From a virus: a stretch of 64,000 nt of DNA. The position numbers were made by a program, and so were the translations under genes. Every line of letters begins with the position of its first letter. The stretch's first letter is position 1. The DNA lies in the IMG/VR virus record IMGVR_UViG_3300010391_000273, positions 34,576-98,575 of that record; one strand, given 5' to 3'. Of the stretch, positions 1-8,950 are shown in pieces. The notes below the pieces were generated by a model. It saw only the letters and a program-made list of their open reading frames with translations. It ran no database searches and had not been told where the DNA came from.

Positions 1-848
1 ATGTCATGGGTGAGTTTATCCAGCATGGGACGATCTTCACCTAGAACTGAGTCTTTGTCGGATTCCTTTAGTTTGAATCGCTGAACTGCATCTGCCCAAG
101 TGATTCGACCTGAACGCCCAATCCATGAGGCATTGTCAAAGTTTGAGCCTGTGAAGGTAATTGGCCATAGAAGATCGGCTGGAGAGAATCTTTGGGTTGA
201 AAATCTATGATCAAGAGTATAGGGGGTAGATTCCATGGGAATAGGTTGGCCGTTAAGTTGACCTGTTTGGAGTGCTTGTGCATGAAGGGCTGGAGGAAGT
301 TGAGACATATCGATCTTGGGGACATCTCGATCCTCTGTGATTGAGTCATAGGAGACAATAACTCCACAAATACCAGCAGCGTTAATACAATCTGGAAGGC
401 ACTCGTCCATAGCAGCTTCGATACCCGACTCTTTTAAATAGTCATTAAGTTTATGCTCAAACTTCGAGGACCATGGGGCTTGCTTTGGGAGGAGGTCATC
501 ACCATGATTAAGACGAATTTCTGGAACTTGGGAGAAGAGGGCTGCTTGCTTTGATTTGGTTAGACTCCAATCGAGGTTTACTGCGATTTGATCTTGATCG
601 TTCTGGGAGGCAAAGGGCTTACCTCTCCGATAGTCGATTGATATGGTCCATTGAGCAATGAGCTTGCGTCTATAGGACTTACAAAGATCGACTCTCTGAC
701 GGAACTCATCATTACGCTTCTTGACCTTCGGATCAACTGAAGGCTTAGGATCTTTGGGTTGGTTCTGGTCTGAAACTACCTGTTGAGCTGTTGTAGTAGG
801 ATCCGATCCTAGGGTGGAATCTGGGTTGGGGGAGATTGGTGGAAACAT
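1..848 (-). CDS. Phage portal protein, N-terminal part (runs off window)
   Basis: An open frame starts at the ATG complementary to 846-848 and stays open to base 1, giving about 282 residues of an unfinished protein. The first 45 residues are Pro/Thr/Gln rich and probably disordered. They are followed by a basic stretch (KVKKRNDEFRQRV) and a conserved-looking block (QIAVNLDWSLTKSKQAALF) that resembles portal proteins, where a helical region follows the flexible N terminus. It lies directly downstream of the large terminase on the same strand, the usual packaging order. Portals form the dodecameric DNA entry ring of the capsid and dock the terminase. The assignment rests on context and general resemblance. 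Confidence 0.7.
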   Translation of the reverse strand, partial: MFPPISPNPDSTLGSDPTTTAQQVVSDQNQPKDPKPSVDPKVKKRNDEFRQRVDLCKSYRRKLIAQWTISIDYRRGKPFASQNDQDQIAVNLDWSLTKSKQAALFSQVPEIRLNHGDDLLPKQAPWSSKFEHKLNDYLKESGIEAAMDECLPDCINAAGICGVIVSYDSITEDRDVPKIDMSQLPPALHAQALQTGQLNGQPIPMESTPYTLDHRFSTQRFSPADLLWPITFTGSNFDNASWIGRSGRITWADAVQRFKLKESDKDSVLGEDRPMLDKLTHD

Positions 849-907
849 AGGTTATTTAGCCTTCTTTTTTACGTTAGAGTTAATAGTAGGATGATCAAAC
901 TTGATTG

Positions 908-3478
908 TTAATTGACCCTCGTTCGTACATTGTTGGATCCTAGGACATAACGCTCTTGGGTTTTTGGCTTCATCCAAGGTTTTGGACCCGAAAATTCAGT
1001 ACTTGAACGTCTTTCGTCTGAAGCATGGGACATGACATAGTAAGCAAGAGCTACAACCGCATGGTCGTCTTTGTGGTCTGCCATAAATTCTGGTCGCTTT
1101 TGATCATAGCGCATTTGGGGAAGGGTCCTAACTAGATAGGGACATCCCTGGTGGCCGTAAGCAAAGAACTGGATTCGTGGGAGGTTTTCTCCAGCTTCTT
1201 CGGCTAGGACATTATGGATAGCTGATGCAAAGACATCCCGTTTGTTAATGGAGCATTCCATAGGGATACCATTAATCTCATAAATCTCTTTAATGGTACG
1301 GATATCAGCTGTTGTGTTGATGTCCATGGAAGGATCACAATAAGTGATAGCTACTTTGAAAACTCCAAGGCGGATGTCTTCGTCTTTGATATCTTCTGCA
1401 ACTTGGGTGGCGGTGGTCTTGTACCAAATCTTCTCGTTGAAGACGATGTGCCTGTTTCCCAGGTGGGCTATCCATAGAACTACAGTAGGATCAGGGAACC
1501 AACCTGAATCGATAGCTCGATAGACAGTGGCATATTTAAGTATTTTGGGTAGGTCGAGTTCAGGAGTAACATGGTAGGGCTTTCCTTCTAAAGTAGGTTT
1601 AAAGTCGAATAGAGCGTTTTCCATCGAGAATTCACCATCTACCCAAGCCTTTCTGACATGGGCTGGGAGGCCGGAGAATCTCTTTTTATACTCTATGGGG
1701 AGATAAGGGTTGTCTTCCAGGTTGGCTTTAATGGCGTACCAATCAGCTGGATTGTAGTCACGATCTTCCTCTGGGTCAACAGTTTTGTCTATAAAGTATT
1801 CTTGAATCTTCTGAGCTGACATTCCCATAGGATTTGTTAGGGCTCTAACGAGGGCACCACAATTCATGTTAACAGGGGCTCGGACTGAAGAGGCCAGTTT
1901 TCTAAAGTGTTCCCATTCAAAGGTTGAGACCTCATCAAACAGGGCCAGATAGAACTCACCTCCGAGAAGGTTTAGTACGTCTTCTTCCGTATTACAGTGG
2001 GAGAAGAAACCTGCTGAACCATTAGAATAGGTTAAAATATGTTTAGTTTGATTGTAGGAGGCCCCTAGAAGTTTAGCCTCCCTAGGGATGGCATAAAGGT
2101 GGGTATTATGAGTTGGGATAGACGTGTATCCAATAAGGTATTGATGTGAAGGATGTTCTACTGCAATACACTTACAAATAGTGTCCTCGACTTGTTCACA
2201 CCCTATGATATAATGATTGCTTGTCGTTAATCTAGTAATTCTAGTTGATTTATAAGTCTCTAGATTTTTTAGTTTTCTAGGAAGTCTAAAAAGAGGTAAA
2301 GAACTTGTCCATTCAACTTTATAGGCTAATTGACAAACTGACCCATTTAACTTTGGTTGGTATTCTGTAATATTTGGTTTAAATCCAAGAGAAGACACTA
2401 ATATAAGAACTTGATAAGCAAGGTTTTTATTCGAATTATAGAAACCAATTAATCCATCTTTTCTTCCATGTCCATCTGTATCTAAAAGTCCTTGTAATAG
2501 AGCAAGCCTATTGTCATAACTACTTATAAGATAAGCTGCTGGAATATGCTTTTTATTTAAAAGCCCTTGAAGACGAAGTTGTTTTTGTAACCTTAGAATA
2601 CCATAACCATATTGATTTGATGGTTGTTTTCTAACTGTGTAACCAAGTTCCACAACGTGTTCAAATATCTCTGGGTCATTTGACGTGATTGCTCCACAGT
2701 CTGAAGAACCGTCACCAAGCCATACCCCTAGTACATAAGGATTTATAGGAAGGGGTTGATTATTCTGTGTTTGCCATGGTTTTGCAATAGGAATAGAGTG
2801 ATTGGCTCGTAAACCATCTTCAACTTTTAATGTATTAAAAATCTCTTGAGTAGTTCGTATTTTTGGTGATGAGTTAATATAGGTTCTGGATTGGGCACCA
2901 GACTGTATTCTCTGTTGGCCCGACCTTTCTCGATGATTTGAGGTGACCCACAAATGACCAGCACTTACAATAAAACTTTCTTTGTTGTCAAACGTTATTT
3001 TGTAGGTTCCTTGTACATCAACTTTAGGAACCGACATACCAATAATTGTCGTGGGAGATCCATCTGGAGCAAAAACTTGATCGCCAATTTCTAAGGTACC
3101 CATGGTTTTCATACCATTTGGTGTAGGAATTAGGGTGTCCAAACTACAGGCTTTTTCAAGCTCGGGGAAAGTCCTTCTTAGAATGACATACTTATAATCT
3201 GGAATAGAGAGAGCCCTAATATGAGCATCCCACCTACCAGTTGTGGACTTGGCAGAACCTCGACCACCATAGAAAAGGACGTTTTCTTCGGTACGTTGGT
3301 GATATTCTACACCTTTTTCGGTGGGAACATAAAGAACCTCATTACCAACGATAACACTACCAACATTACACCATTCACAATTAATAGATGGAGGAATAAA
3401 CTTATGCCTACCATCTGGAGAAGGCTTACAAATTTTAACTAGGGGGATTGTAGTAGGATAATATAGCTCGTTAGACAA
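908..3478 (-). CDS. terL: Terminase large subunit with in-frame LAGLIDADG intein
   Basis: ATP-driven packaging motor and headful/cos nuclease. The extein has a Walker A motif GGRGSAKS (residues 71-78), the terminase motif RRTFPELEKA (101-110) and, after the intein, a Walker B element LALFDEVSTF. The C-terminal RNase H-like nuclease has acidic motifs, including AIDSGWFPDPT and a later DPSMD. Residues 111-458 are an intein inserted straight after RRTFPELEKA. With the intein removed the protein is about 508 residues, a normal TerL length. The start overlaps the end of the upstream gene by 8 bases, so the two are translationally coupled. No frameshift is seen. Confidence 0.95.
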   Translation of the reverse strand: MSNELYYPTTIPLVKICKPSPDGRHKFIPPSINCEWCNVGSVIVGNEVLYVPTEKGVEYHQRTEENVLFYGGRGSAKSTTGRWDAHIRALSIPDYKYVILRRTFPELEKACSLDTLIPTPNGMKTMGTLEIGDQVFAPDGSPTTIIGMSVPKVDVQGTYKITFDNKESFIVSAGHLWVTSNHRERSGQQRIQSGAQSRTYINSSPKIRTTQEIFNTLKVEDGLRANHSIPIAKPWQTQNNQPLPINPYVLGVWLGDGSSDCGAITSNDPEIFEHVVELGYTVRKQPSNQYGYGILRLQKQLRLQGLLNKKHIPAAYLISSYDNRLALLQGLLDTDGHGRKDGLIGFYNSNKNLAYQVLILVSSLGFKPNITEYQPKLNGSVCQLAYKVEWTSSLPLFRLPRKLKNLETYKSTRITRLTTSNHYIIGCEQVEDTICKCIAVEHPSHQYLIGYTSIPTHNTHLYAIPREAKLLGASYNQTKHILTYSNGSAGFFSHCNTEEDVLNLLGGEFYLALFDEVSTFEWEHFRKLASSVRAPVNMNCGALVRALTNPMGMSAQKIQEYFIDKTVDPEEDRDYNPADWYAIKANLEDNPYLPIEYKKRFSGLPAHVRKAWVDGEFSMENALFDFKPTLEGKPYHVTPELDLPKILKYATVYRAIDSGWFPDPTVVLWIAHLGNRHIVFNEKIWYKTTATQVAEDIKDEDIRLGVFKVAITYCDPSMDINTTADIRTIKEIYEINGIPMECSINKRDVFASAIHNVLAEEAGENLPRIQFFAYGHQGCPYLVRTLPQMRYDQKRPEFMADHKDDHAVVALAYYVMSHASDERRSSTEFSGPKPWMKPKTQERYVLGSNNVRTRVN
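2105..3148 (-). other. Intein in TerL with LAGLIDADG homing endonuclease
   Basis: 348-residue intein, residues 111-458 of the precursor. It starts with Cys (CSLDTLIPTPNG, block A) and ends with the block G signature PTHN followed by a Thr +1 extein residue. Block B is visible at AGHLWVTSNH. Two LAGLIDADG-type motifs, VLGVWLGDGSS (about residue 249) and LLQGLLDTDGHG (about 328), mark a DOD-type endonuclease that looks intact, so the element may still be mobile. Splicing restores KA/TH in the extein. Base composition is more AT-rich than the flanking terminase code, which suggests a separate origin. Confidence 0.93.
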
Positions 3479-3821
3479 CCTTTAGAACCTCAGCTTCAAT
3501 AACGTGGGGAGGGAGTTCTTTTGGTATGTTTTTATTGGGGCCTAATTGAATTCCTATTTGGATTACAGGCACTTGTTTACCCTCAATTTCCTTAGGTTTG
3601 GCAGCTGAGGAGTCGATCATGCGATCCCCCTCTTCATGTGGCATATGCTCGATGAGCTTCCATAGGACTTCTTCAGCGACCTCTAACTTACCTTCTGACT
3701 TAGCTTGGGCTGCTAACTCCATATAGGCTTCAAAAATCTCTTCAGCTCTCTCCCTTAGGAGTTCTCTAGCCACTTTAACTTTAGGGAAGTATTCACGTTT
3801 TTCACCCTTTTTAGTTAGCAT
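3471..3821 (-). CDS. Probable terminase small subunit
   Basis: 116-residue, charged, mostly helical protein coded directly upstream of terL and overlapping its start by 8 bases. Residues 8-55 (PKVKVARELLRERAEEIFEA...) look amphipathic and could form the helix-rich DNA-recognition and oligomerisation core of a small terminase. The C terminus is more beta/Pro rich. I do not recognise a signature motif, so the call is by position. A Shine-Dalgarno-like GGGGAG lies just upstream of the ATG and belongs to the dispersed palindrome/GTAAG leader element described below. Confidence 0.5.
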   Translation of the reverse strand: MLTKKGEKREYFPKVKVARELLRERAEEIFEAYMELAAQAKSEGKLEVAEEVLWKLIEHMPHEEGDRMIDSSAAKPKEIEGKQVPVIQIGIQLGPNKNIPKELPPHVIEAEVLKVV

Positions 3822-3835
3822 TGGTTTCCGCTCCC

Positions 3836-4285
3836 CTTACGATCATGCATGATCATTAGGAATTTTGCATGATCAGGTTTATGACTATACATTCTTAACC
3901 TTTTTGACCTTTATCTCTTGACTATTAAGATTAGGCTTTCTGGGACCTGTAGCGTGGCCCTCGGGCTTTCGAGAGATACGATCGAGTTGAATGAGAAGAA
4001 AGGTGGCTAGGGTCATTGCTTACAATCATGCACTTACGATTATGGGGAGCTCCCGCCATATTTGCGATCAAGCGCCGCAGGCTATGAGGTTTGGTTATAA
4101 GCCCTTTGACAATCTCAGGCTTATATAAAGAGCCTCAATAATGTAGTTTCCGTCCATACTTAAATGGTACCAAACTATACCGACTCAACCACCCTACGGG
4201 GTCGGACTGTAGGGCACCCGACAAGCCATGTTTACGATCATGCTCCTACGATCAGGCCTATGATCATGCTTAATCATTAGGTATC
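3836..4285 (-). repeat. Cluster of palindromic GATCATGCATGATC / GTAAG leader elements
   Basis: Read on the minus strand, the motif TGCATGATCGTAAG or close variants (GCATGATTGTAAG, GCATGATCGTAAA, CTGATCGTAGGAG) recurs at about 4233-4270, 4019-4042 and 3836-3856, the last directly before the small-terminase start. The palindromic core is GATCATGCATGATC. Single plus-oriented copies precede several other genes (12681, 18748, 31938, 36421, 36844, 39092). The GTAAGG end could supply a Shine-Dalgarno sequence. Function is unknown: an operator, a conserved leader or a processing site are all possible. Confidence 0.6.
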
Positions 4286-4286
4286 T

Positions 4287-4315
4287 TGCATAATAGTTGA
4301 AAAAGGGATTGTCAA
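4287..4315 (-). promoter_or_regulatory. Candidate sigma70-type promoter, minus strand
   Basis: On the minus strand TTGACA (4310-4315) is followed, 17 bases on, by TATGCA (4287-4292). The -35 is a consensus match and the -10 is weak. Transcription would enter the repeat-rich leader and the terminase-portal operon. The sequence CTTGACAAT recurs in front of several genes in this window. Confidence 0.4.
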
Positions 4316-4342
4316 GGGAAAAGTAGTCTATCTATAAACAAT

Positions 4343-4371
4343 ATAGTACATAGATAAACCTTCATTGTCAA
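4343..4371 (-). promoter_or_regulatory. Sigma70-type promoter, minus strand
   Basis: On the minus strand TTGACA (4366-4371) and TACTAT (4343-4348) are separated by 17 bases in an AT-rich setting. This is the better of two tandem promoter candidates facing the terminase operon, about 0.5 kb upstream of its first gene. A long untranslated leader is implied. Confidence 0.5.
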
Positions 4372-4385
4372 GTTTTATTTATTTT

Positions 4386-4831
4386 TTTTTAGTTTATATG
4401 TGGACAAAGCTTCTCGTAGGATCCTATTTTTAGTTTAGGTTTGGTCTTAAAGGGCTTAGAATCAACAAGTTAGCTATATGGGCTACTGTCACTTTAGATC
4501 CTAAAACTTGAGAAACAGGATCACGCTTCTACCCCCAGCGGACTCGAACGTACTCTAACGTACTCCAACGACACGCCCGAAAGTGGCGCACGCAAGGCTC
4601 CCGCCCATAGAGTACCTAAGAGTCATATCAAACCCTAGCCCTTCCGAGGGTGTCAACACTACAAATAGTCCTTTAGAGTCGTATGGCCCCGCCTGGTCGG
4701 CTAGGTCGAGGGCAAAGCGATCACCCAATCACGCACCCTTCGGCACGCAGCACCTGGCCCTTGGGGGGCAAAGCAAAAGGGGCCGACGAGCTCCAAGGCC
4801 CATCGACCCCCTCTCCAGACCGCCGGCGTAA
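4386..4831. other. Non-coding stretch; composition changes here
   Basis: No convincing gene. The first 150 bases are AT-rich. From about 4535 the sequence turns GC-rich, with short repeats (CGTACTCTAACG, CGTACTCCAACG). This is the left edge of the GC-rich island. Open frames here lack ribosome-binding sites and look random. Confidence 0.5.
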
Positions 4832-4848
4832 CCCGTTACCTCGTTACC
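4832..4848. repeat. Paired CGTTACC repeat, copy 1 (GC-rich island)
   Basis: CCCGTTACCTCGTTACC, two heptamers nine bases apart. The same unit occurs as a pair at 8293-8308 and singly at 6772-6780. I noticed it only in the GC-rich island, always in or next to gaps between genes. It could be an iteron or a regulator site. Confidence 0.4.
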
Positions 4849-5042
4849 TACTCAGTTATCGATTGCACGACGGCCCGCAGCGCGAAACTGACCAGGGTCA
4901 TTGCTGCGAACCAACAGCCCAGGACAAACGGAACCGCAATCAACCACGCAACGACCGTTGTCATTCGTTCGCCCATAGATCCCTCTCGCCACACCCGTTG
5001 TTGCTCAGCCCAAAACACCGCATCATCGACTTGTTCGCTCAC
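4848..5042 (-). CDS. Small membrane protein
   Basis: 64 residues from a GTG codon that overlaps the stop of the preceding gene (GTGA). An N-terminal charged half is followed by one hydrophobic segment (VVAWLIAVPFVLGCWFAAM) that should span the membrane. No family recognised. Confidence 0.55.
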   Translation of the reverse strand: MSEQVDDAVFWAEQQRVWREGSMGERMTTVVAWLIAVPFVLGCWFAAMTLVSFALRAVVQSITE

Positions 5043-5230
5043 GACTGACCCCCTTCTCTCCGAACCCGCTTCACTTCGAGCAGCGCGACCTTGAATCGTA
5101 ATAGCTCGCGACCCTGCAACCATCGATACAGCAGCCTCGCAACCTCGCACGCTTCATCCGCCCGACCCAGCTTGATCTCCCTTCTCACACGCCCGACGAG
5201 AAACCAAAACATCATATCCTCTATCATCAT
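5039..5230 (-). CDS. Small basic protein, unknown
   Basis: 63 residues, Arg/Lys/Leu rich, predicted helical. A G-rich ribosome-binding sequence (GGGGGGA) lies immediately upstream of several possible ATG codons, so the exact start is unsure (5230, 5227 or 5215). Its stop overlaps the GTG start of the membrane protein that follows. It has the GC-rich codon use of the island. Confidence 0.5.
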   Translation of the reverse strand: MMIEDMMFWFLVGRVRREIKLGRADEACEVARLLYRWLQGRELLRFKVALLEVKRVRREGGQS

Positions 5231-5330
5231 TCCCCCCTGTCAAACCATCGCGGATTGATCGTCACGTTCCCGAGCCAACCAAATTTTTCCAGCCTTGCCC
5301 GCCACCAGCCGACCCAATCACACATACCAG

Positions 5331-6467
5331 TCATCGTCCGCCCCCCGCACCGTCTAGCCCCAATCCCTCAAACGCCCGCACGACATCGGCCCGCTGATAC
5401 CCCTTCAGCGCCTTTCCCGCCACCTTGACGGTCCTCGGAGCTAACCCATGACGCGATACCAAAGACGCCAGCATTTCAGCCGTCAGCCCACCCCGGAACA
5501 CACCCCACGGCGACATCGCCCGCAACCGACCGACGATATCTGCACTGAACATCGCCCGCCCGACGAACAGCGCCATGACATCACGCACAGCCCGCTCGCC
5601 ATACGCCAGCGTAACCACCGCTTGCTCGTCTTCGTGGATTTCATTGCGCCTACGCGGCTCAGTCTTGACCGCCGCCTGATTGATCGCCCAATTTTCAAGG
5701 CGCGCCATCATCGCGACATCACACCCAAGCCAATTCGCAAGCCCGAGCATCGATCCCCAAATCTCCCGATCCCGCGCATCCAACCGTTCCGAGAACACCG
5801 GGCCGATAGCGTGCTCGCCAGTCGAGAGCACCGCCTGTATCTGCCCGCTCAACACCTGCCCCTCATGCTCTGCTACCTCCGGCAGATATTCCCGCGCCGG
5901 TCGCCCACGCTCAAGCGTCATCACAATCGACCGCCCCCGCGCAGTCTCATCAAGATCACCAATCAACGCAAAAGCCCACACGCTGTAGCTCCGGTATTCG
6001 ACCGTGCCACTGGCCCCACTTGCGCGGCCAATCGTATCGCCACGCCGATAGCCGCTATTGATCACTTCTGAAAAAAACTTGTTCCCCCTCGTTTCCGCTT
6101 CATCCCATAGCTGACTACAACGCCCATCGGCCTCAGCAATCCGACGCAGAATGAACGCCGGAGACGGTCCAACACCTTTCCACGGCCTACGAACCAGTAA
6201 CCGAACCAATTCCAAAACACGCGACTTGCCCGCACCCTTGACCGCTGCCGTAACCGCGAGAAACGGCCACGCATAGAACCGGTCGAAAACCCAAGACCCC
6301 ACACACCACAACGCCAGCACCAACGGCAGATCCTTATCGCCGGTCGCTACATACCCGCTGATCCACGACGCCACAGCTTCAAGCAACTTTTGACCGTTCG
6401 ATTTTTCCACTTCAGCCCCCAAACTTGACACAATCGCCACTGATAACAGGAGCAAACAGCATACCAC
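5331..6467 (-). CDS. DUF3631-type P-loop ATPase (primase/helicase-like replication protein)
   Basis: 378 residues. Walker A is AAVKGAGKSRVLEL (about 74-87) and a Walker B-like SQLWDEAET follows (about 117-125). A GYRRGDTIGR block and an arginine-rich sensor block (FALIGDLDETARGRSIVMTL) follow, the order seen in DUF3631-type ATPases found in plasmid and phage primase-helicase proteins. The C-terminal 60 residues look like a small winged-helix domain. The N-terminal start is uncertain because the first 25 residues are hydrophobic and could be upstream read-through. It is the only recognisable replication gene of the GC-rich island and suggests that the island comes from a plasmid-like or satellite element. 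Confidence 0.75.
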   Translation of the reverse strand: MVCCLLLLSVAIVSSLGAEVEKSNGQKLLEAVASWISGYVATGDKDLPLVLALWCVGSWVFDRFYAWPFLAVTAAVKGAGKSRVLELVRLLVRRPWKGVGPSPAFILRRIAEADGRCSQLWDEAETRGNKFFSEVINSGYRRGDTIGRASGASGTVEYRSYSVWAFALIGDLDETARGRSIVMTLERGRPAREYLPEVAEHEGQVLSGQIQAVLSTGEHAIGPVFSERLDARDREIWGSMLGLANWLGCDVAMMARLENWAINQAAVKTEPRRRNEIHEDEQAVVTLAYGERAVRDVMALFVGRAMFSADIVGRLRAMSPWGVFRGGLTAEMLASLVSRHGLAPRTVKVAGKALKGYQRADVVRAFEGLGLDGAGGGR

Positions 6468-6921
6468 ACAAAACCCCTGCTAACCCCTTGCATAATCGCC
6501 CTTAGACCCCTCTCATTGTGTCCTGTTTTTCACCCTATGTCCCAAAATAGCCCAGCAAGCAAACTGCATACCGGAACCAAAGCGAACACATAGCGAAAAT
6601 TCCCCGCCCACAGCTCACAAAAAACTGACCAAAAACAGCCCAATTTCCACCAGCTCACAAGACCGACCGAACGTCCGTAAACCATTGCATATCGACCAAG
6701 CACCCAGACCAGAACCCTACTCGCACGAGCGCCGGCAGAACCTCGCGCCTACCCGCCGCGCCACCCGATACCCCGTTACCTTTGGTCGCTTGCCGAAGCT
6801 TTTCCCCCCTCGCGCCCGGACGCCACACAACCCCGGCAAGGCGTCTAGCTGGCCCGCTACGCCCCGAACGCAGGCCGAGCGCCCCATCAGTCGGACCCCA
6901 AAAAAAAATCGTTAAAACCCC
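6468..6921. other. GC-rich divergent intergenic region
   Basis: About 450 bases between divergently read genes. It holds one CGTTACC repeat (6772-6780), a run of A residues at 6900-6908 and no gene I can support. It is a candidate control or origin region for the island. Confidence 0.4.
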
Positions 6922-6950
6922 TTGACAGCCCATTTCGCAAGGCGCATACT
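6922..6950 (+). promoter_or_regulatory. Sigma70-type promoter
   Basis: TTGACA at 6922-6927 and CATACT at 6945-6950 with a 17-base spacer. It lies 143 bases upstream of the first plus-strand gene of the island and directs transcription rightwards. Confidence 0.6.
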
Positions 6951-7092
6951 CCGTGAGTCAGTTCGGAACGGGGCGACGAAACGCCAAAGACGCCAGCGGC
7001 AAGACAGCGCGGCAACCTAAGCGAAGCTATACCCCAAACCGAATCATCTCAACAAACCGGGCTAACAGCCCAAACATCAGGAGAACATCACC

Positions 7093-7599
7093 ATGATCGA
7101 CGGAAACAACGACGAGACTCTGACAATCGGTGCCGCGCCGACGCCCCTGCACACTATCGCGGATCTCTTCTCTGGCGTGATCTTCATGACGCCCGCACGC
7201 CCCGAACCCTATACTTTCACCAACGGCACGAAGAGAACGCCGCTGGCCGATGTGCTGTTCGAACTCGGAAACACCGGGATCACCCTGAGCGGTGCTCAGA
7301 TCGTGGACGAGCAGAACCCGAAGCGCGGACGCTCGATTCAACTCCGACTCCCGAACAAGGGCAAGGTCGGCGGTTATGATCCGCTGTTCATGGCGGAATC
7401 AGAACGGGACAAGGCGGCATTCATCGCGTTTCACAAGGACGTAGTTTCCAAGTGGGCTACGTGGCGCCGTGAGCAGGTTCTCGCCGGAACGACCGTTCGA
7501 CCGAGCGAAATCAAGGCTGACGCCGTGGTTTACTCTGACGACGACCTGATCAGCCTTGGACTGATGGAGGCAAACACACCCAAGCCGGCAGCCGTCTAA
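7093..7599 (+). CDS. Hypothetical protein of the GC-rich island
   Basis: 168 residues, soluble, acidic N terminus. An AGGAGAA ribosome-binding site lies 8 bases before the ATG and a promoter is upstream. Not recognised. It is the first gene of a three-gene rightward unit; a hairpin with terminator character follows it. Confidence 0.6.
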   Translation: MIDGNNDETLTIGAAPTPLHTIADLFSGVIFMTPARPEPYTFTNGTKRTPLADVLFELGNTGITLSGAQIVDEQNPKRGRSIQLRLPNKGKVGGYDPLFMAESERDKAAFIAFHKDVVSKWATWRREQVLAGTTVRPSEIKADAVVYSDDDLISLGLMEANTPKPAAV

Positions 7600-7615
7600 A
7601 GACCGTCGAAAGGTG

Positions 7616-7644
7616 GACCGGAGCTTAGGTTCCGGTCTATCTTT
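7616..7644 (+). terminator. Candidate intrinsic terminator
   Basis: A 7-bp perfect stem GACCGGA / TCCGGTC with a short loop (7616-7637), followed by TATCTTT. It sits between two genes of the same strand, so it may attenuate rather than stop transcription. Confidence 0.5.
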
Positions 7645-7671
7645 GGACACGTCTTAGACAAGGTTTCCCTT

Positions 7672-8292
7672 ATGGCTAACCCCTTTAACGGATCAGCACA
7701 TGGCAAGCGCGACGGTTCAGTCTATCGAGCTTCCAAGACTGCCGACCGTGTGTTAGACATGCGTCCCGCTGCCACCCGCAAGGCTCACCCATTGTACCAG
7801 CCTGATAGCGCCCCCTCGACTTGGACGGCAACCGAAAGCGCCGGTCTAGCATGGCAGTGCAATCAAGAAATCGAGGAAACCCGCGAAACACATGGCGACA
7901 TTCGACGCCGCAGCCTAACCGAGTCAGCACACCTCGAACAGCGAACCGAGCAGCTAGACTTTGGTGTCAGGCGCGAACGTCGTATCGTCCGCAGGTGGAA
8001 CGGCTACAAAGCCGAGTGGGAACCAGTTTTCAACGCCGACGGTTCCCCATGTTGGGTTAAAGGTATGCCCGAGGCGGAAGGTTGGATTGAAAACCCGCGC
8101 CTACTATGGAAGTCTGACAAAACCCTGTTACGTCAAGGACATCCAGACCAAGCACCCAAAGACATCAAACGTATCGACCCCTACACCAAACAAATCATTC
8201 GAGACGAACAAGAACGGTCCGCAGTCGAAGAAGTGCCGATCATGGACAACCTCGAAATCGACCGCTTGAACCTCGACTACAACGACCTTTAG
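7672..8292 (+). CDS. Hypothetical protein of the GC-rich island
   Basis: 206 residues, highly charged, with many Arg/Glu helices (residues 60-110), probably elongated. Not recognised. It follows the terminator-like hairpin, and the paired CGTTACC repeat lies just beyond its stop. Confidence 0.55.
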   Translation: MANPFNGSAHGKRDGSVYRASKTADRVLDMRPAATRKAHPLYQPDSAPSTWTATESAGLAWQCNQEIEETRETHGDIRRRSLTESAHLEQRTEQLDFGVRRERRIVRRWNGYKAEWEPVFNADGSPCWVKGMPEAEGWIENPRLLWKSDKTLLRQGHPDQAPKDIKRIDPYTKQIIRDEQERSAVEEVPIMDNLEIDRLNLDYNDL

Positions 8293-8308
8293 CCGTTACC
8301 CCGTTACC
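8293..8308. repeat. Paired CGTTACC repeat, copy 3
   Basis: CCGTTACCCCGTTACC in the 30-base gap between two genes, matching the pair at 4832-4848. See that entry. Confidence 0.4.
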
Positions 8309-8321
8309 ATTTCGGTTCAAA

Positions 8322-8945
8322 ATGACCAAAACACCACTATTGCTGTACTCAAGGGAAGTAGGCTTTTCCCGCTCCCGCGATGAGGCGATGCGTAATGAGG
8401 TGAAGTCAGTCCATAACCATAGTGGACTAACTAACACGACATCAGCAATCAAAACCAGAATCGCTAAGGTGACTGAATCGTTAGCAACTGGCGAGCGTCT
8501 ATATGCGAAGGACGCAGACACACCAACAGCCGATCAGGGTGGACTACTCGCGGATCGCAAGGTTCAGGCCGAAGCTAGATTGAGAGAAGTAGAGATCAGA
8601 AGCGATCAGGAATTTTCCGAGCTAGTCTCAAAGTGGGAAGAGAAATTTCCCCCGGTAAACACGTTAGGACCAATCACGCCCGGCCTAATCAACGATTTAG
8701 GATTGGATCCGACAATCGTTTTCCCGGCTGGCCCATGTTGCACATTCTGCGGTAAGTCGGTCGAAGAAGTGCATGCAACACATGGCCGCCGACCCCTTCG
8801 TAAGGTCAGTGTGACCGAAGAAATTATCGTCGCGGGCAAGCTGATCACAACGACTAAAATCGTCCACACGACCGATAAACAGCTTGCTTGCCCCGATTGT
8901 TGCCTGAAGATCACCGATACCATGTTCAAAAGTCAAAGGACATAA
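8322..8945 (+). CDS. Zinc-finger-like hypothetical protein
   Basis: 207 residues. The N-terminal half is helical and charged. The C-terminal part has paired cysteines CTFC (about 141-144) and CPDC (about 191-194) that could hold one zinc ion. No catalytic motif recognised. Last long gene with the island's GC-rich codon use. Confidence 0.55.
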   Translation: MTKTPLLLYSREVGFSRSRDEAMRNEVKSVHNHSGLTNTTSAIKTRIAKVTESLATGERLYAKDADTPTADQGGLLADRKVQAEARLREVEIRSDQEFSELVSKWEEKFPPVNTLGPITPGLINDLGLDPTIVFPAGPCCTFCGKSVEEVHATHGRRPLRKVSVTEEIIVAGKLITTTKIVHTTDKQLACPDCCLKITDTMFKSQRT

Positions 8946-8950
8946 CGCTC

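Noticed and set aside
68-367. 99-codon open frame on the minus strand
   Set aside because: It is in a different frame of the portal gene, which is open across the whole of 1-848 with protein-like sequence.
4583-5048. Plus-strand frames rich in Arg/Pro
   Set aside because: Antisense to minus-strand genes or in GC-rich non-coding sequence, with no ribosome-binding site; typical GC-rich artefacts.
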